This document shows, piece after piece, positions 53,467 through 61,709 of a DNA stretch of 64,000 nt. Within the stretch, counting starts at the first letter, position 1. Each line of letters begins with the position of its first letter. The notes beneath the pieces are model-generated. The model saw only the letters and a program-made list of their open reading frames with translations, was not told the DNA's origin and searched no databases. Both the position numbers and the translations under genes were made by a program. The stretch is taken from contig OZ253672.1 of the NCBI GenBank assembly GCA_965263365.1, positions 744,001 through 808,000 of the forward strand, written 5' to 3'. This DNA is from CANMUM01 sp965263365 (GTDB lineage Bacteria > Pseudomonadota > Alphaproteobacteria > Rhodobacterales > Rhodobacteraceae).

Positions 53467-54270
53467 CTATAGCCCTTCCTGGGTGAACATTTTATCAAGT
53501 TCTTCAAATAAATCCTGAATTATATCAGACGAATAGATGTCCTTGCGATGGTTTAATTTGTGGACAGGAGAATTTCTAAGCGCTTGCAGTTTTTTGTCAT
53601 CAAGTGTGCCCTCATGAAGATGATGCCTCAAATATAGAGGCAATTGAGCGCCGAATTTGGGCATTTGGTCGAATTCTGTTTTTGCGTCTAAGTCATGCCG
53701 AATGAGATATTCAAAGCTCGACATGTGCCAAAAGTAAGGGAGGTCTGCATTGGGGCGCTGATCCCAAATCATCACGCAAATATCTCGCCAAGCGTTAAAA
53801 ATTTGACTTTGAGGAGAAGCGGCCAAAAACCAGTTGGAAATTACTCGTTCGCGTCCATCAGGTGAAAAGGTAAAAAGGGGCGCGTGAGAAAGAAAATTAA
53901 GAAGCCACTGATCAAGGGGCTGACGGCATAATAAGTCTGCATCGACCCAAACCCCGCCATGCTCGGCTAAAATATGAGTCCTCAAAATATCGGCATAGTG
54001 ACTTTCGGCGATATTTGTGGGTAAAGTCACTTTGGGCATGAGCTCTGGCGCCGCATTTTTATCAAGAGCGACGATTTCCCAATCTGGGTTGTGTGTTTTC
54101 CATGAAGTTAGGCAGTAGCGACAAATTTCGGGGGCGTTTTCAAAGCCCTGATCCCAATATGCGTAAATTTTGCGTGGGAAAATTGAGGTATCCAGTATAC
54201 GCGCCTTTTGAAAAGGGGGGAAGTTTTTGCGCGCGCGGGCATCTATAAAATTTTCGATTTCACGTTTCAT
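53467..54270 (-). CDS. capsular-polysaccharide-type glycosyltransferase
   Basis: A 267-aa cytosolic transferase with the Gly_transf_sug/Caps_synth pattern: IPRKIYAYWDQGFENAP-like N-terminal block (FPRKIYAYWDQG), ADILRTHILAEHGGVWVDADLLC near 92-114 with the DxD metal site, and SNWFLAASP near 145. The family transfers mannose or other hexoses to surface glycans. A start at 54270 follows a typical purine-rich site. Head of a unit with the EamA and YdcF genes. Confidence 0.75.
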   Translation of the reverse strand: MKREIENFIDARARKNFPPFQKARILDTSIFPRKIYAYWDQGFENAPEICRYCLTSWKTHNPDWEIVALDKNAAPELMPKVTLPTNIAESHYADILRTHILAEHGGVWVDADLLCRQPLDQWLLNFLSHAPLFTFSPDGRERVISNWFLAASPQSQIFNAWRDICVMIWDQRPNADLPYFWHMSSFEYLIRHDLDAKTEFDQMPKFGAQLPLYLRHHLHEGTLDDKKLQALRNSPVHKLNHRKDIYSSDIIQDLFEELDKMFTQEGL

Positions 54271-54350
54271 TGATGTGATGCTTTGAAGTTGTGTGTCTCA
54301 ATTTTTATTCCCTATTAAAACCTTTAATCCCTGAGTTGCTCGCATATTAG

Positions 54351-54902
54351 CTAACAAAGGGGGTCAATTGCCTTTTGAGCGCGTTTGCTTACCGATTTTC
54401 GTTTGTCGTGAGTGACTTTGGTGAAGTGGCTGAGTAGCCATTTTTTAAGTATTTCATCAGTTTTTGCAACCTTTTCGAAAAACTCAATACAGTGAATTAT
54501 CACTATCCAATCATTGCTATTCTTAAGTTGATTTTTGATAATTGTAACCGCATTTTCTTTTTGTTGAGGGCTTAATAAGCCGATATTCTCAGAATGTAAT
54601 TGAGCAAATGTCCAAGAAGCGGAATCCTGATTGAGTTTTGGGATAAGGTCTTGAAATTTATCAATATAAGACAAAAATGCGTCGGGAAATTTGCGAAAAT
54701 GGCGCTTGAAAGCACTTGATGTCCGCAAACGAACGACGGCGTCGTCACTCTTGTAACACTCAAAGAGTTCCGAAAGGCGCTCACTGTTGCTTCTGATCGC
54801 ATCAACGATTTCAAGTGTCCTGCCCAAGGAATTTGGATGGCCGCCTTGGAGCATAGATTCGTTTTTTTCACTCAATGACTTTCTCCCAATATGTAGACGC
54901 AT
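54351..54902 (-). CDS. helical HEAT-like repeat protein of unknown function
   Basis: Up to 183 aa; ATG at 54854 (MLQGGHPNSLG) is an alternative start and gives 167 aa. The sequence is almost all alpha-helical with loosely repeated pairs of helices (for example VVRLRTSSAFKRHFRKFP and IVIIHCIEFFEKVAKTDEIL), as in HEAT repeats. No catalytic motif is visible, so a scaffold or binding role is likely. Neighbours give no hint. Confidence 0.5.
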   Translation of the reverse strand: MRLHIGRKSLSEKNESMLQGGHPNSLGRTLEIVDAIRSNSERLSELFECYKSDDAVVRLRTSSAFKRHFRKFPDAFLSYIDKFQDLIPKLNQDSASWTFAQLHSENIGLLSPQQKENAVTIIKNQLKNSNDWIVIIHCIEFFEKVAKTDEILKKWLLSHFTKVTHDKRKSVSKRAQKAIDPLC

Positions 54903-55180
54903 AAGTCAAAATCAGACATCGCACAAATCGAAAAGCTTATCAACAAATCTGTCTCTAGCCGTATAATGCGAGGTTTTTGCATACGCTTATGCGCGAAATG
55001 AGGGGGCGCGGTAAGCTTGTCGAGGCCACATGTTTTACCGTGAAATTCGCGCGGGCCTATATGAAAAGACGAAATGGAACCGAAGCCACTGAGTTTGGAA
55101 TCCGGTGATGCGGAAATTTATGATTTAGGGGGCTATTTCTTGAATTTGCATCGATACTCAATCGTCGCATCGCGTGTTTT
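54903..55180. other. intergenic region, no clear gene
   Basis: About 280 bases between two minus-strand genes. A 36-codon plus-strand frame (55074-55184) and several shorter ones are present but have no ribosome site or recognisable domain. Probably holds the upstream region of the HEAT-like gene. Confidence 0.35.
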
Positions 55181-55408
55181 TTAGGCATTGAGATAGCCCA
55201 CAAGGAGTGAAAAAAATGCGCCGACATGGACAACCACTATGGCCTTGTCTTTCCACATAAATCCAACGGCGAACCACAGAAAAATCCCTCCAAAGAAAAA
55301 GAAAACACTATAGGGAACAAGGTTCAAACCTGTTAGGCCGTAGCCGATTAATTGTATGGCAGTTGCAATCCATTTTATGACATCAACATACTGGATCTCT
55401 TTTCGCAT
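55181..55408 (-). CDS. small two- to three-helix membrane protein
   Basis: About 75 aa from ATG 55408 (TTG 55420 is a longer option). Three hydrophobic stretches (WIATAIQLIGYGLTGLNL, YSVFFFFGGIFLWFAVGFMW, VVVHVGAFFSLLVGYL) with short polar turns. It recalls the small DUF6552-type proteins of Rhodobacterales, which is from memory. Function unknown. Confidence 0.55.
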   Translation of the reverse strand: MRKEIQYVDVIKWIATAIQLIGYGLTGLNLVPYSVFFFFGGIFLWFAVGFMWKDKAIVVVHVGAFFSLLVGYLNA

Positions 55409-55628
55409 AGCGGTTCTCAAATTATTTTACGCAGAATTACATGATGGCATAAATTGTGAAAGACTGCGCGATAAAACACAAAGGGTCGATAATTTTTTTA
55501 AGTTCGCAAGTTAGCGGCTCTTGCCTCCACCCATAGAGGGCAAAGACAATCCAAAACACTAATCATTGTTGATAAACCACAAATTGTACTCGTGAAAAAG
55601 TGCAACAAGTTAAACTCAAAATACGTAT

Positions 55629-55651
55629 CCAAGATTTGTGACAAATCTTGG
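55629..55651. terminator. perfect 11-bp inverted repeat, likely terminator after the VOC gene
   Basis: CCAAGATTTGT-G-ACAAATCTTGG, 17 bases after the VOC stop codon on the minus strand and followed there by a T-rich stretch. It could also act as an operator. Confidence 0.55.
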
Positions 55652-55667
55652 AAATTCAGACTTGAGT

Positions 55668-56045
55668 TTATCCAACTTGTGTTAAATCTTCCGCAAGCAT
55701 GAGTGCATTCCCGTCCAAATCGAAGAATGTCGCGGTTTTAACCATCCCTTCAACCACATCCGTTTCGCCATCAAATTTGATATTTGCATCTTCCATTTTC
55801 TGGCGAGCGCTGTCGAGATTTTGCGTGCCAAAGACAGGAACGCAATTGCCAGGAGATGGTTTTGTATATTCGCCGAGACCAATTGTTACGCCCTTTGTGT
55901 TAGTTTGAATTTCAGACCAGCCCGCTTCATCCGCATGATAGAGGGTTTCAAAGCCGAGAATGTCTTTATACCAGTTCGCGCTTAGATGACGGTCTTTGAC
56001 GGTGAGTGCGATTGTGATGGTGTTGTTTAATGAAATGAGTGACAT
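55668..56045 (-). CDS. VOC family (glyoxalase-like) protein
   Basis: A 125-aa vicinal-oxygen-chelate protein with two beta-alpha-beta-beta-beta modules: TIALTVKDRHLSANWYKDILGFETLYHAD and the later VFGTQNLDSARQKMEDANIKFDGE, ending FFDLDGNALMLAEDL. Likely an enzyme or resistance/binding protein for a small ligand. Divergent from the HxlR regulator with 39 bases between, so that regulator likely controls it. Confidence 0.82.
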   Translation of the reverse strand: MSLISLNNTITIALTVKDRHLSANWYKDILGFETLYHADEAGWSEIQTNTKGVTIGLGEYTKPSPGNCVPVFGTQNLDSARQKMEDANIKFDGETDVVEGMVKTATFFDLDGNALMLAEDLTQVG

Positions 56046-56063
56046 AGTCTTTCCTTTTTATTA

Positions 56064-56084
56064 AAATTATAGTAACTATATTTT
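56064..56084. promoter_or_regulatory. palindrome in the VOC/HxlR divergent region
   Basis: TATAGT-A-ACTATA (56068-56080) within a longer imperfect dyad. It ends at the HxlR start codon and lies 19 bases from the VOC start. It is a candidate operator for the HxlR protein. Confidence 0.5.
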
Positions 56085-56624
56085 ATGTACATTAATTCAT
56101 TTGTCAATATCACTTCTCGTGCTTGGGCAATTCCAATTTTGGCAAGCTTGCACAATGGAATTTCCGGAAGGCAAGCGCCATTGTTAACAGCGACAGGCGC
56201 AAGTCGCACGGCTTTTTCTCAAAGCATGGATCACTTGATTCAATCGGGATTAATCGCGCGCAATCCCGGATTCGGGCATCCGCTACGCCCTGAATTTATT
56301 CTTACAAAACAAGGGGCCGAAGCTGCGGAGATTGCGGATAAGATTCAAAGTGTTACGCCCCTTGAGGAGCACGCATTAATTCGCCGCGCTTGGACTTTGC
56401 CTGTCCTTGCCACTTTGCGGAATTCAAGACGCTTCGGCGAAATTAAACAAGAACTTTCATTGATAACTGATCGCGCCCTTTCGCAGTCATTAGCATTAAT
56501 GGAGCAAAAAAAATGGCTTGCTCGAGAGGTGGACTTGAAGGCTCGTCCGCCGACGCCAATTTATTTGGCGGCCAATACTGGTATGAAAATTAGTCAAGCC
56601 ATTGGGATTCAGTTACCGGCTTGA
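56085..56624 (+). CDS. tandem HxlR-type winged-helix regulator
   Basis: A 179-aa DNA-binding protein with two HxlR-like winged helices. The first is near residues 10-75 (RAWAIPILASLHNGISGRQ) and the second near 100-165 (RAWTLPVLATLRNSRRFGEI). Single-domain HxlR proteins act as dimers, so the tandem copy may bind as one chain. The ATG directly follows the palindrome with no ribosome site, so it may be leaderless. It likely regulates the divergent VOC gene and itself. Confidence 0.8.
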   Translation: MYINSFVNITSRAWAIPILASLHNGISGRQAPLLTATGASRTAFSQSMDHLIQSGLIARNPGFGHPLRPEFILTKQGAEAAEIADKIQSVTPLEEHALIRRAWTLPVLATLRNSRRFGEIKQELSLITDRALSQSLALMEQKKWLAREVDLKARPPTPIYLAANTGMKISQAIGIQLPA

Positions 56625-56764
56625 AGTAAATTCAGCGAGTGAATTTTTAAAGATTTTGCGGTTTTCAATTTTGATCATAACGCGCGCAATTATATTATAT
56701 TTTTAAGTACGAGACTGCTGACGACAGAGATCAATGAACACTGTGCACCATCTATAGTTTTATT

Positions 56765-58318
56765 CTACTCCCACTCAATCGTGCCCGGGGGTTTTGAAGT
56801 AATATCATAAGTGACGCGGTTAATGCCTTGAACTTCGTTAATAATGCGTGTCGCCGTTTCGCCTAAAAAGTCATGATTAAAAGGATAGTAGTCAGCCGTC
56901 ATTCCGTCAATTGAGGTCACCGCGCGCAATGCACATGCGTAGTCATAAGTGCGCCCATCGCCCATAACTCCGACTGTCTTTACGGGCAAAATGGCAACGA
57001 AAGCTTGCCAAATTTCGTCATAAAGACCGTGTTTACGAATTTGATCAATATAGATTGCATCGGCTTTGCGTAAAATATCCAATTTATCACGCGTAATTTC
57101 GCCGGGGCAGCGGATGGCAAGCCCAGGGCCCGGGAAGGGGTGCCGCCCAATAAAATGTTCAGGAATCCCAAGTTCTTTACCAAGTGCTCTCACTTCATCC
57201 TTAAATAGTTCGCGCAAAGGCTCTACGAGCTTTAATCCCATTTTTTCGGGTAAGCCGCCGACATTGTGATGCGATTTTATCGTGACAGATGGGCCGCCCG
57301 AAAATGAGACACTTTCAATGACATCCGGATAGAGGGTGCCTTGGGCTAAAAACTCAGCGCCGTCGATATTGTGGGCATGTTTTTGGAAGACATCTATAAA
57401 TAGCTTGCCAATTATTTTGCGTTTTGTTTCGGGATCGCTTTCACCTTCGAGTGCTCCGAGAAATAATTCTTGTTCTTCTGCGTGAATGAGCTGCATATTA
57501 TAGTGATCGCGGAACATTGTGACGACTTCTTGAGCCTCGTTCTGCCGTAAAAGCCCGTGATCAACAAAAACACAGGTCAGTTGGTCACCAATGGCTTCAT
57601 GAATAAGCACCGCAGCGACCGAGCTATCAACACCGCCCGACAGGCCGCAAATCACCTTTTTATTACCGACTTGTGCCCGAATATTTGCGATGGCTTGTTC
57701 GCGGTAGGCACTCATTGTCCAGTCTCCTGTAAAACCTGCAAGCTTTACAAAATTCTCGAGTAAACGTGCGCCTTTTGGTGTGTGATGAACTTCAGGGTGA
57801 AATTGCACCGCATAAAAATTGCGTTTTGGGTCTGCGGTGATCGCAAAGGGGGCATTGGGTGATTTTCCGAAAACTTCAAATCCATCGGCAATTTGAGCCA
57901 CATGATCGCCGTGAGACATCCAAACTTGTTCACTATCTTCCCAGCCGTCAAGCAGTGATAGATCACCTGCGCGCTTGACATAGGCCCGACCGAATTCGGC
58001 CGTGCCATTGCCTCGCTCAACTTTTCCGCCAAGCATTTGCATCATCACTTGTTGGCCATAGCAAATCCCTAAAATTGGAAGCCCAAGATCAAAAACAAAC
58101 TCAGGCGGGCGCGGAGAATTTTCGTCGATTACACTCGCAGGGCCTCCCGAAAATATAATTGCCTTGGCGTTAAAGTTCTTGAGAAAAGACTCACTAACGT
58201 TTTGGTAGGGGTGAATTTCGCAATAAATGTTTTGTTCACGGAGTCTTCGCGCAATCAGCTGCGTCACTTGAGAGCCAAAATCAATGATGAGAAGTTTTTG
58301 ATATTCAGTTGAGATCAT
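56765..58318 (-). CDS. guaA: GMP synthase (glutamine-hydrolysing)
   Basis: A 517-aa enzyme that converts XMP to GMP. The N-terminal amidotransferase has the catalytic Cys in LGICYGQQVMMQML near 80-93 and the His-Glu in AVQFHPEVHHT near 165. The ATP-pyrophosphatase loop is CGLSGGVDSSVAAVL near 222-236, and the C-terminal dimerisation domain ends in PPGTIEWE. Length and order of domains are standard. Confidence 0.97.
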   Translation of the reverse strand: MISTEYQKLLIIDFGSQVTQLIARRLREQNIYCEIHPYQNVSESFLKNFNAKAIIFSGGPASVIDENSPRPPEFVFDLGLPILGICYGQQVMMQMLGGKVERGNGTAEFGRAYVKRAGDLSLLDGWEDSEQVWMSHGDHVAQIADGFEVFGKSPNAPFAITADPKRNFYAVQFHPEVHHTPKGARLLENFVKLAGFTGDWTMSAYREQAIANIRAQVGNKKVICGLSGGVDSSVAAVLIHEAIGDQLTCVFVDHGLLRQNEAQEVVTMFRDHYNMQLIHAEEQELFLGALEGESDPETKRKIIGKLFIDVFQKHAHNIDGAEFLAQGTLYPDVIESVSFSGGPSVTIKSHHNVGGLPEKMGLKLVEPLRELFKDEVRALGKELGIPEHFIGRHPFPGPGLAIRCPGEITRDKLDILRKADAIYIDQIRKHGLYDEIWQAFVAILPVKTVGVMGDGRTYDYACALRAVTSIDGMTADYYPFNHDFLGETATRIINEVQGINRVTYDITSKPPGTIEWE

Positions 58319-58430
58319 ATTCGTCTCTTGCCGTATTTTAGGCGGTTAATCAACTGCAATTTAATCGTTCATTAGTGGCTCATGTGCTGAAGTGGTCCAA
58401 GCGCTGATCGCGAGCGAGATAGTAATGAAT

Positions 58431-58865
58431 CTATTCAAAGACTTCCGAAATGTTGATTTCTCGGCGTTTAATATTCGTGAGAGTCGCATAGCGCATCAGG
58501 TAAATAGAAAAAACACCAGGTAATAATAGAAAAAACATAATCTCAGAAGTAAAATCTAAAATGGCCGCGAGCAGACAGAGATAAATGGAGATTGAGATGA
58601 GATAATGGGTAAGTGGTCTCACTTTATATTTAAACAACATGGCGTTGACGGCGCATCCGAGGAGATATGCGGGGACATAAACGATAATTCCGAACAAAAA
58701 GACAAATAATACAAATTCTGAGGCCAAAACATCTGTATCCGTGAAATTGATAGCGAGCAAGATGTATATGCAGCTCACGATATAGCCGACCAAAAAACAT
58801 AGTAAGTGGGTGACTAGGTTCCCGAATTTATTTTTTTGATGAGTGGACTGTTGAGAAGAATTCAT
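58431..58865 (-). CDS. four-helix membrane protein of unknown function
   Basis: About 144 aa from ATG 58865, with a CAGG ribosome-like site (TTG at 58877 is a longer option). A polar N-terminal 20 residues precede four hydrophobic segments (for example HLLCFLVGYIVSCIYILLAI, FVLFVFLFGIIVYVPAYLLG) and a charged tail (RREINISEVFE). No family recognised. It sits between guaA and the hisD operon. Confidence 0.5.
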   Translation of the reverse strand: MNSSQQSTHQKNKFGNLVTHLLCFLVGYIVSCIYILLAINFTDTDVLASEFVLFVFLFGIIVYVPAYLLGCAVNAMLFKYKVRPLTHYLISISIYLCLLAAILDFTSEIMFFLLLPGVFSIYLMRYATLTNIKRREINISEVFE

Positions 58866-59004
58866 TTTAGCCTGCAAATTAATCCAGCGTTTTCAAATAT
58901 ATAAAGATCATGGGCTAATTAACTTTCTCAGGTCTAAGTTAGGTTTCAATGATAAACATGAAATCGGGTGATTGTGAAGGAATTGCCGAAAACCAGGATA
59001 GAAA

Positions 59005-59454
59005 TTAACCATGACCGAAGCGATTTTTTATGTGCGTCATGATTTGGTCTCTTGTGGCGCGGTAGGCTTCCAATTTTGCATTGCGTGTTTCGCCAGTTGA
59101 AGTGGGGTCATTTATTTCCCAAAATTCGACTTCAGCAGCAAATCCCTTGGTGAGTTCTTTGGCTTGCGCATAGGATACAGTGCTCAGCGCCACCACCAAG
59201 TCAAATCCGTGAATGGAATCGCCAAATTCTTGGACTTCTTCGAAACTGCGCGCTTTATGAGCTTCAATTTTAACATCGACTTCTTCACAAACCGCGATGG
59301 CAAATCCGTCAATCTCTAAGTCATGTTTAACGCCCGCAGATTGCACGTAAATATCAGTCCCAAATAATTTTTTCATTATGCCTTCCGCCATCGGCGAGCG
59401 CACAGCATTATGATCGCATGAAAAGAGAACTGATGATATGCCTTCGGTTCGCAT
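59005..59454 (-). CDS. low-molecular-weight phosphatase family protein
   Basis: A 149-aa LMW protein-tyrosine-phosphatase/ArsC-like protein. The P-loop is FSCDHNAVRSPMAEG, with Cys13 and Arg19 (CX5R). A late Asp in EINDPTSTGE near 115-124 is the likely general acid. It is the third gene from the end of the murA operon and starts right after the UPF0262 stop. It could act on phosphotyrosine or arsenate. In relatives infA usually follows, but here it does not. Confidence 0.85.
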   Translation of the reverse strand: MRTEGISSVLFSCDHNAVRSPMAEGIMKKLFGTDIYVQSAGVKHDLEIDGFAIAVCEEVDVKIEAHKARSFEEVQEFGDSIHGFDLVVALSTVSYAQAKELTKGFAAEVEFWEINDPTSTGETRNAKLEAYRATRDQIMTHIKNRFGHG

Positions 59455-59937
59455 CTATGAGGTCCTAAACATTGCTGATATAAGCGTAAAGAGGCGGCGC
59501 GACGTATCTGCATCAATTTCAATCTTGCCTTCAAGACGTTCCTCTAAGACACGCGCTCCTTCGTTATGAATTCCGCGTCTGCCCATATCAATCGCTTCGA
59601 TTTGAGAGGGGGGTAAATCTTTCACAGCCTGATAATAGGCGTTGCAAATTTCGAAATAATCTTTGAGCACTTGTCGAAAAGGACTGATCGATAAAATATG
59701 CTGAGCTTGGCCGTTCGTCTTTGTGTCCGTTATGTCAAATACAAGTCGATTTTCGTCAGCAAGAAGTTTGAGCGCGTAGGGGCCTTCGGTTTTGTATCCT
59801 TCAGGTGGGGTTGGTTTAAAGTGGTTGTCCTCAAGCAAGTCAAAAATCGCAACTTTGCGCTCATTGGCAACTTCTTCACTTGAGGGCGGAAGGCTGGCTT
59901 CATCAAGTTTAACTTCAATCAATTTAAATTCGCTCAT
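59455..59937 (-). CDS. UPF0262 family protein
   Basis: A 160-aa alphaproteobacterial protein of unknown function. Typical blocks are LIEVKLDEASLP, GPYALKLLADENRLVFDI near 52-69, LSISPFRQVLKDYFEICNAYY near 80-100 and IDMGRRGIHNEGA near 115-127. It overlaps hisD by 4 bases and abuts the phosphatase gene. Its constant place beside hisD suggests co-expression but not a shared pathway. Confidence 0.88.
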   Translation of the reverse strand: MSEFKLIEVKLDEASLPPSSEEVANERKVAIFDLLEDNHFKPTPPEGYKTEGPYALKLLADENRLVFDITDTKTNGQAQHILSISPFRQVLKDYFEICNAYYQAVKDLPPSQIEAIDMGRRGIHNEGARVLEERLEGKIEIDADTSRRLFTLISAMFRTS

Positions 59938-61238
59938 GAGTTTACCTCATTTAGGTGTTTGAGACGCATGGAAACGGAAAGTCCGTGAGCTTCTAAGCTT
60001 TCCGCTTTTGCTAGGGTTACAGCTGACGGACCAATCGCGCTAAGGGCGGCCGGAGTGAGTTCTGAAACGGTCGTTCGCTTCATATAGTCTAACAAATTGA
60101 GCCCACTTGAGAAACGCGCCGATCTAGAGGTAGGCAATACGTGATTAGGGCCGCCGATATAGTCTCCGATGGCCTCTGGCGTGAAACTGCCAATAAAAAT
60201 TGCGCCGGCGTGGTGGGTGAGATGAGAAAGTGCGCGCGCTTCTTGTGCGCAGATTTGTAGGTGCTCTGGCGCAATCTGATTGGAAATATGGGCAGCAGAT
60301 TGTAGCGTTTTTGCGATGATCACGGCGCCATTATTTTTCCATGATTCGCGCGCAATTTCACGTCTCTCTAGTGTTTTTAAGAATTTGGTTATTGAGTTTT
60401 CAACAGCTTTTGCAAATTCTTCATTATCAGTGATCAAAACCGATTGCGCGTCTTGATCGTGCTCGGCTTGGGAGAGAAGATCCATGGCAATCCAATCTGG
60501 GTTATTTTGCGCATCCGCGATAATCACAACTTCAGAAGGGCCTGCGATCATATCAATGCCGACATGGCCGAATACTTGACGTTTTGCTTCGGCAACATAG
60601 GCATTCCCCGGGCCCATAATTTTGTCAACATGAGGGACGGTTTCAGTCCCATAAGCCATCGCCGCAATGGCTTGCGCGCCGCCGACTTTAAAAATTTGAT
60701 CAACCCCTGCGAGATCCGCAGCGAGAAGGACCAGTGGGTTTACTTCACCTTGAGGGCAGGGCACACACATCACGAGTTTTGATACGCCCGCGACCTTTGC
60801 TGGAACTGCATTCATCAAGACCGAACTCGGATAACTTGCTTGCCCACCGGGGACATAAATGCCGACGGTCGTGATGGGACGAAAACGCCACCCTAATCGT
60901 GCGTTGACATCATCAACATATTCAACGTCTCTTTCAGGCATTTGGCGTTCATGATAGGCACGGATACGCTTGGCCGCGTGTTTGAGGGCCGCGCGTTCTT
61001 CCGCATTCACCTCAGATTTCGCTGTTTCAATTTCGTCTTGGGAAAAAAGAATAGATTCGGGACAAAAACCGTCGAATTTTTCAGTGAATTGAACCAAAGC
61101 GGAATCACCATCTTCGCGAGTGGTTTTAATAATGTTCTTGACTGCGTCGCTTACATCAAATTCTTGCGTGCGTTTGTGATTTAAGAAGAAGTTGAACTCT
61201 TCATGAAAATTCGCGCTGGATTCAAAAATTTTAAACAT
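59934..61238 (-). CDS. hisD: histidinol dehydrogenase
   Basis: A 434-aa zinc enzyme making histidine from histidinol in two NAD+-dependent oxidations. Family blocks are GWRFRPITTVGIYVPGGQASYPSS near 112-135, VDKIMGPGNAYVAEAKRQVFG near 205-225, IDMIAGPSEVVIIAD near 230-244, LSQAEHDQDAQS near 258 (zinc and base) and APEHLQI near 325 with NHVLPT after it. Sits in the murA-DUF2948-hisD-UPF0262 run. Confidence 0.96.
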   Translation of the reverse strand: MFKIFESSANFHEEFNFFLNHKRTQEFDVSDAVKNIIKTTREDGDSALVQFTEKFDGFCPESILFSQDEIETAKSEVNAEERAALKHAAKRIRAYHERQMPERDVEYVDDVNARLGWRFRPITTVGIYVPGGQASYPSSVLMNAVPAKVAGVSKLVMCVPCPQGEVNPLVLLAADLAGVDQIFKVGGAQAIAAMAYGTETVPHVDKIMGPGNAYVAEAKRQVFGHVGIDMIAGPSEVVIIADAQNNPDWIAMDLLSQAEHDQDAQSVLITDNEEFAKAVENSITKFLKTLERREIARESWKNNGAVIIAKTLQSAAHISNQIAPEHLQICAQEARALSHLTHHAGAIFIGSFTPEAIGDYIGGPNHVLPTSRSARFSSGLNLLDYMKRTTVSELTPAALSAIGPSAVTLAKAESLEAHGLSVSMRLKHLNEVNS

Positions 61239-61241
61239 AGA

Positions 61242-61709
61242 CTAGTCTTTTTGATGTTCAGGTTTGGATTTCGATTTTGCCGTATAGGGGCGAGAAACAT
61301 CACTCAATACGACATCGATACACTCCACATCAATTTTGATCTCACCATTGCCTGCAAAATAAAGAATTAGGTGACTGTCATGAGCCTCAATGGACAATAA
61401 TTCAAAGCTCATGGCGCTATCGTCCATATTGATTCCAAGTGTTTTTACAGCCAATGCCGAGCGGATCATCAATACAGTCTGGACACGTTCATAGGGGCGC
61501 TGCAGATTTTCAGCATCATAGGCATCTTCCCATCGAAATCTTTTCAGAAGAAGTGAAAAAGTTTGACGATTTTTCTCGAAAAGCATTTCCTTTCGATCGG
61601 CTATTGCGTCTTGAATCATTGTTGAAATAATTTGTAAGTCATCTTTATCGCGCGCAAGAAGGCGCAATGGCGTTTCTTTGCCGTCTTTAAAACTCGCGTC
61701 AGCCATCAT
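61242..61709 (-). CDS. DUF2948 family protein
   Basis: A 155-aa protein found beside hisD in alphaproteobacteria. LRLLARDKDDLQIISTMIQDAI near 17-38, FSLLLKRFRWED near 52 and RPYERVQTVL near 70 are its recognisable blocks. ATG ATG gives two starts (61709, 61706). It overlaps murA by 11 bases. Function unknown. Confidence 0.82.
   Translation of the reverse strand: MMADASFKDGKETPLRLLARDKDDLQIISTMIQDAIADRKEMLFEKNRQTFSLLLKRFRWEDAYDAENLQRPYERVQTVLMIRSALAVKTLGINMDDSAMSFELLSIEAHDSHLILYFAGNGEIKIDVECIDVVLSDVSRPYTAKSKSKPEHQKD

Noticed and set aside
55074..55184. 36-codon plus-strand frame between two minus genes
   Set aside because: Short, no ribosome site, overlaps the next gene by 4 bases. Similarity only guessed.
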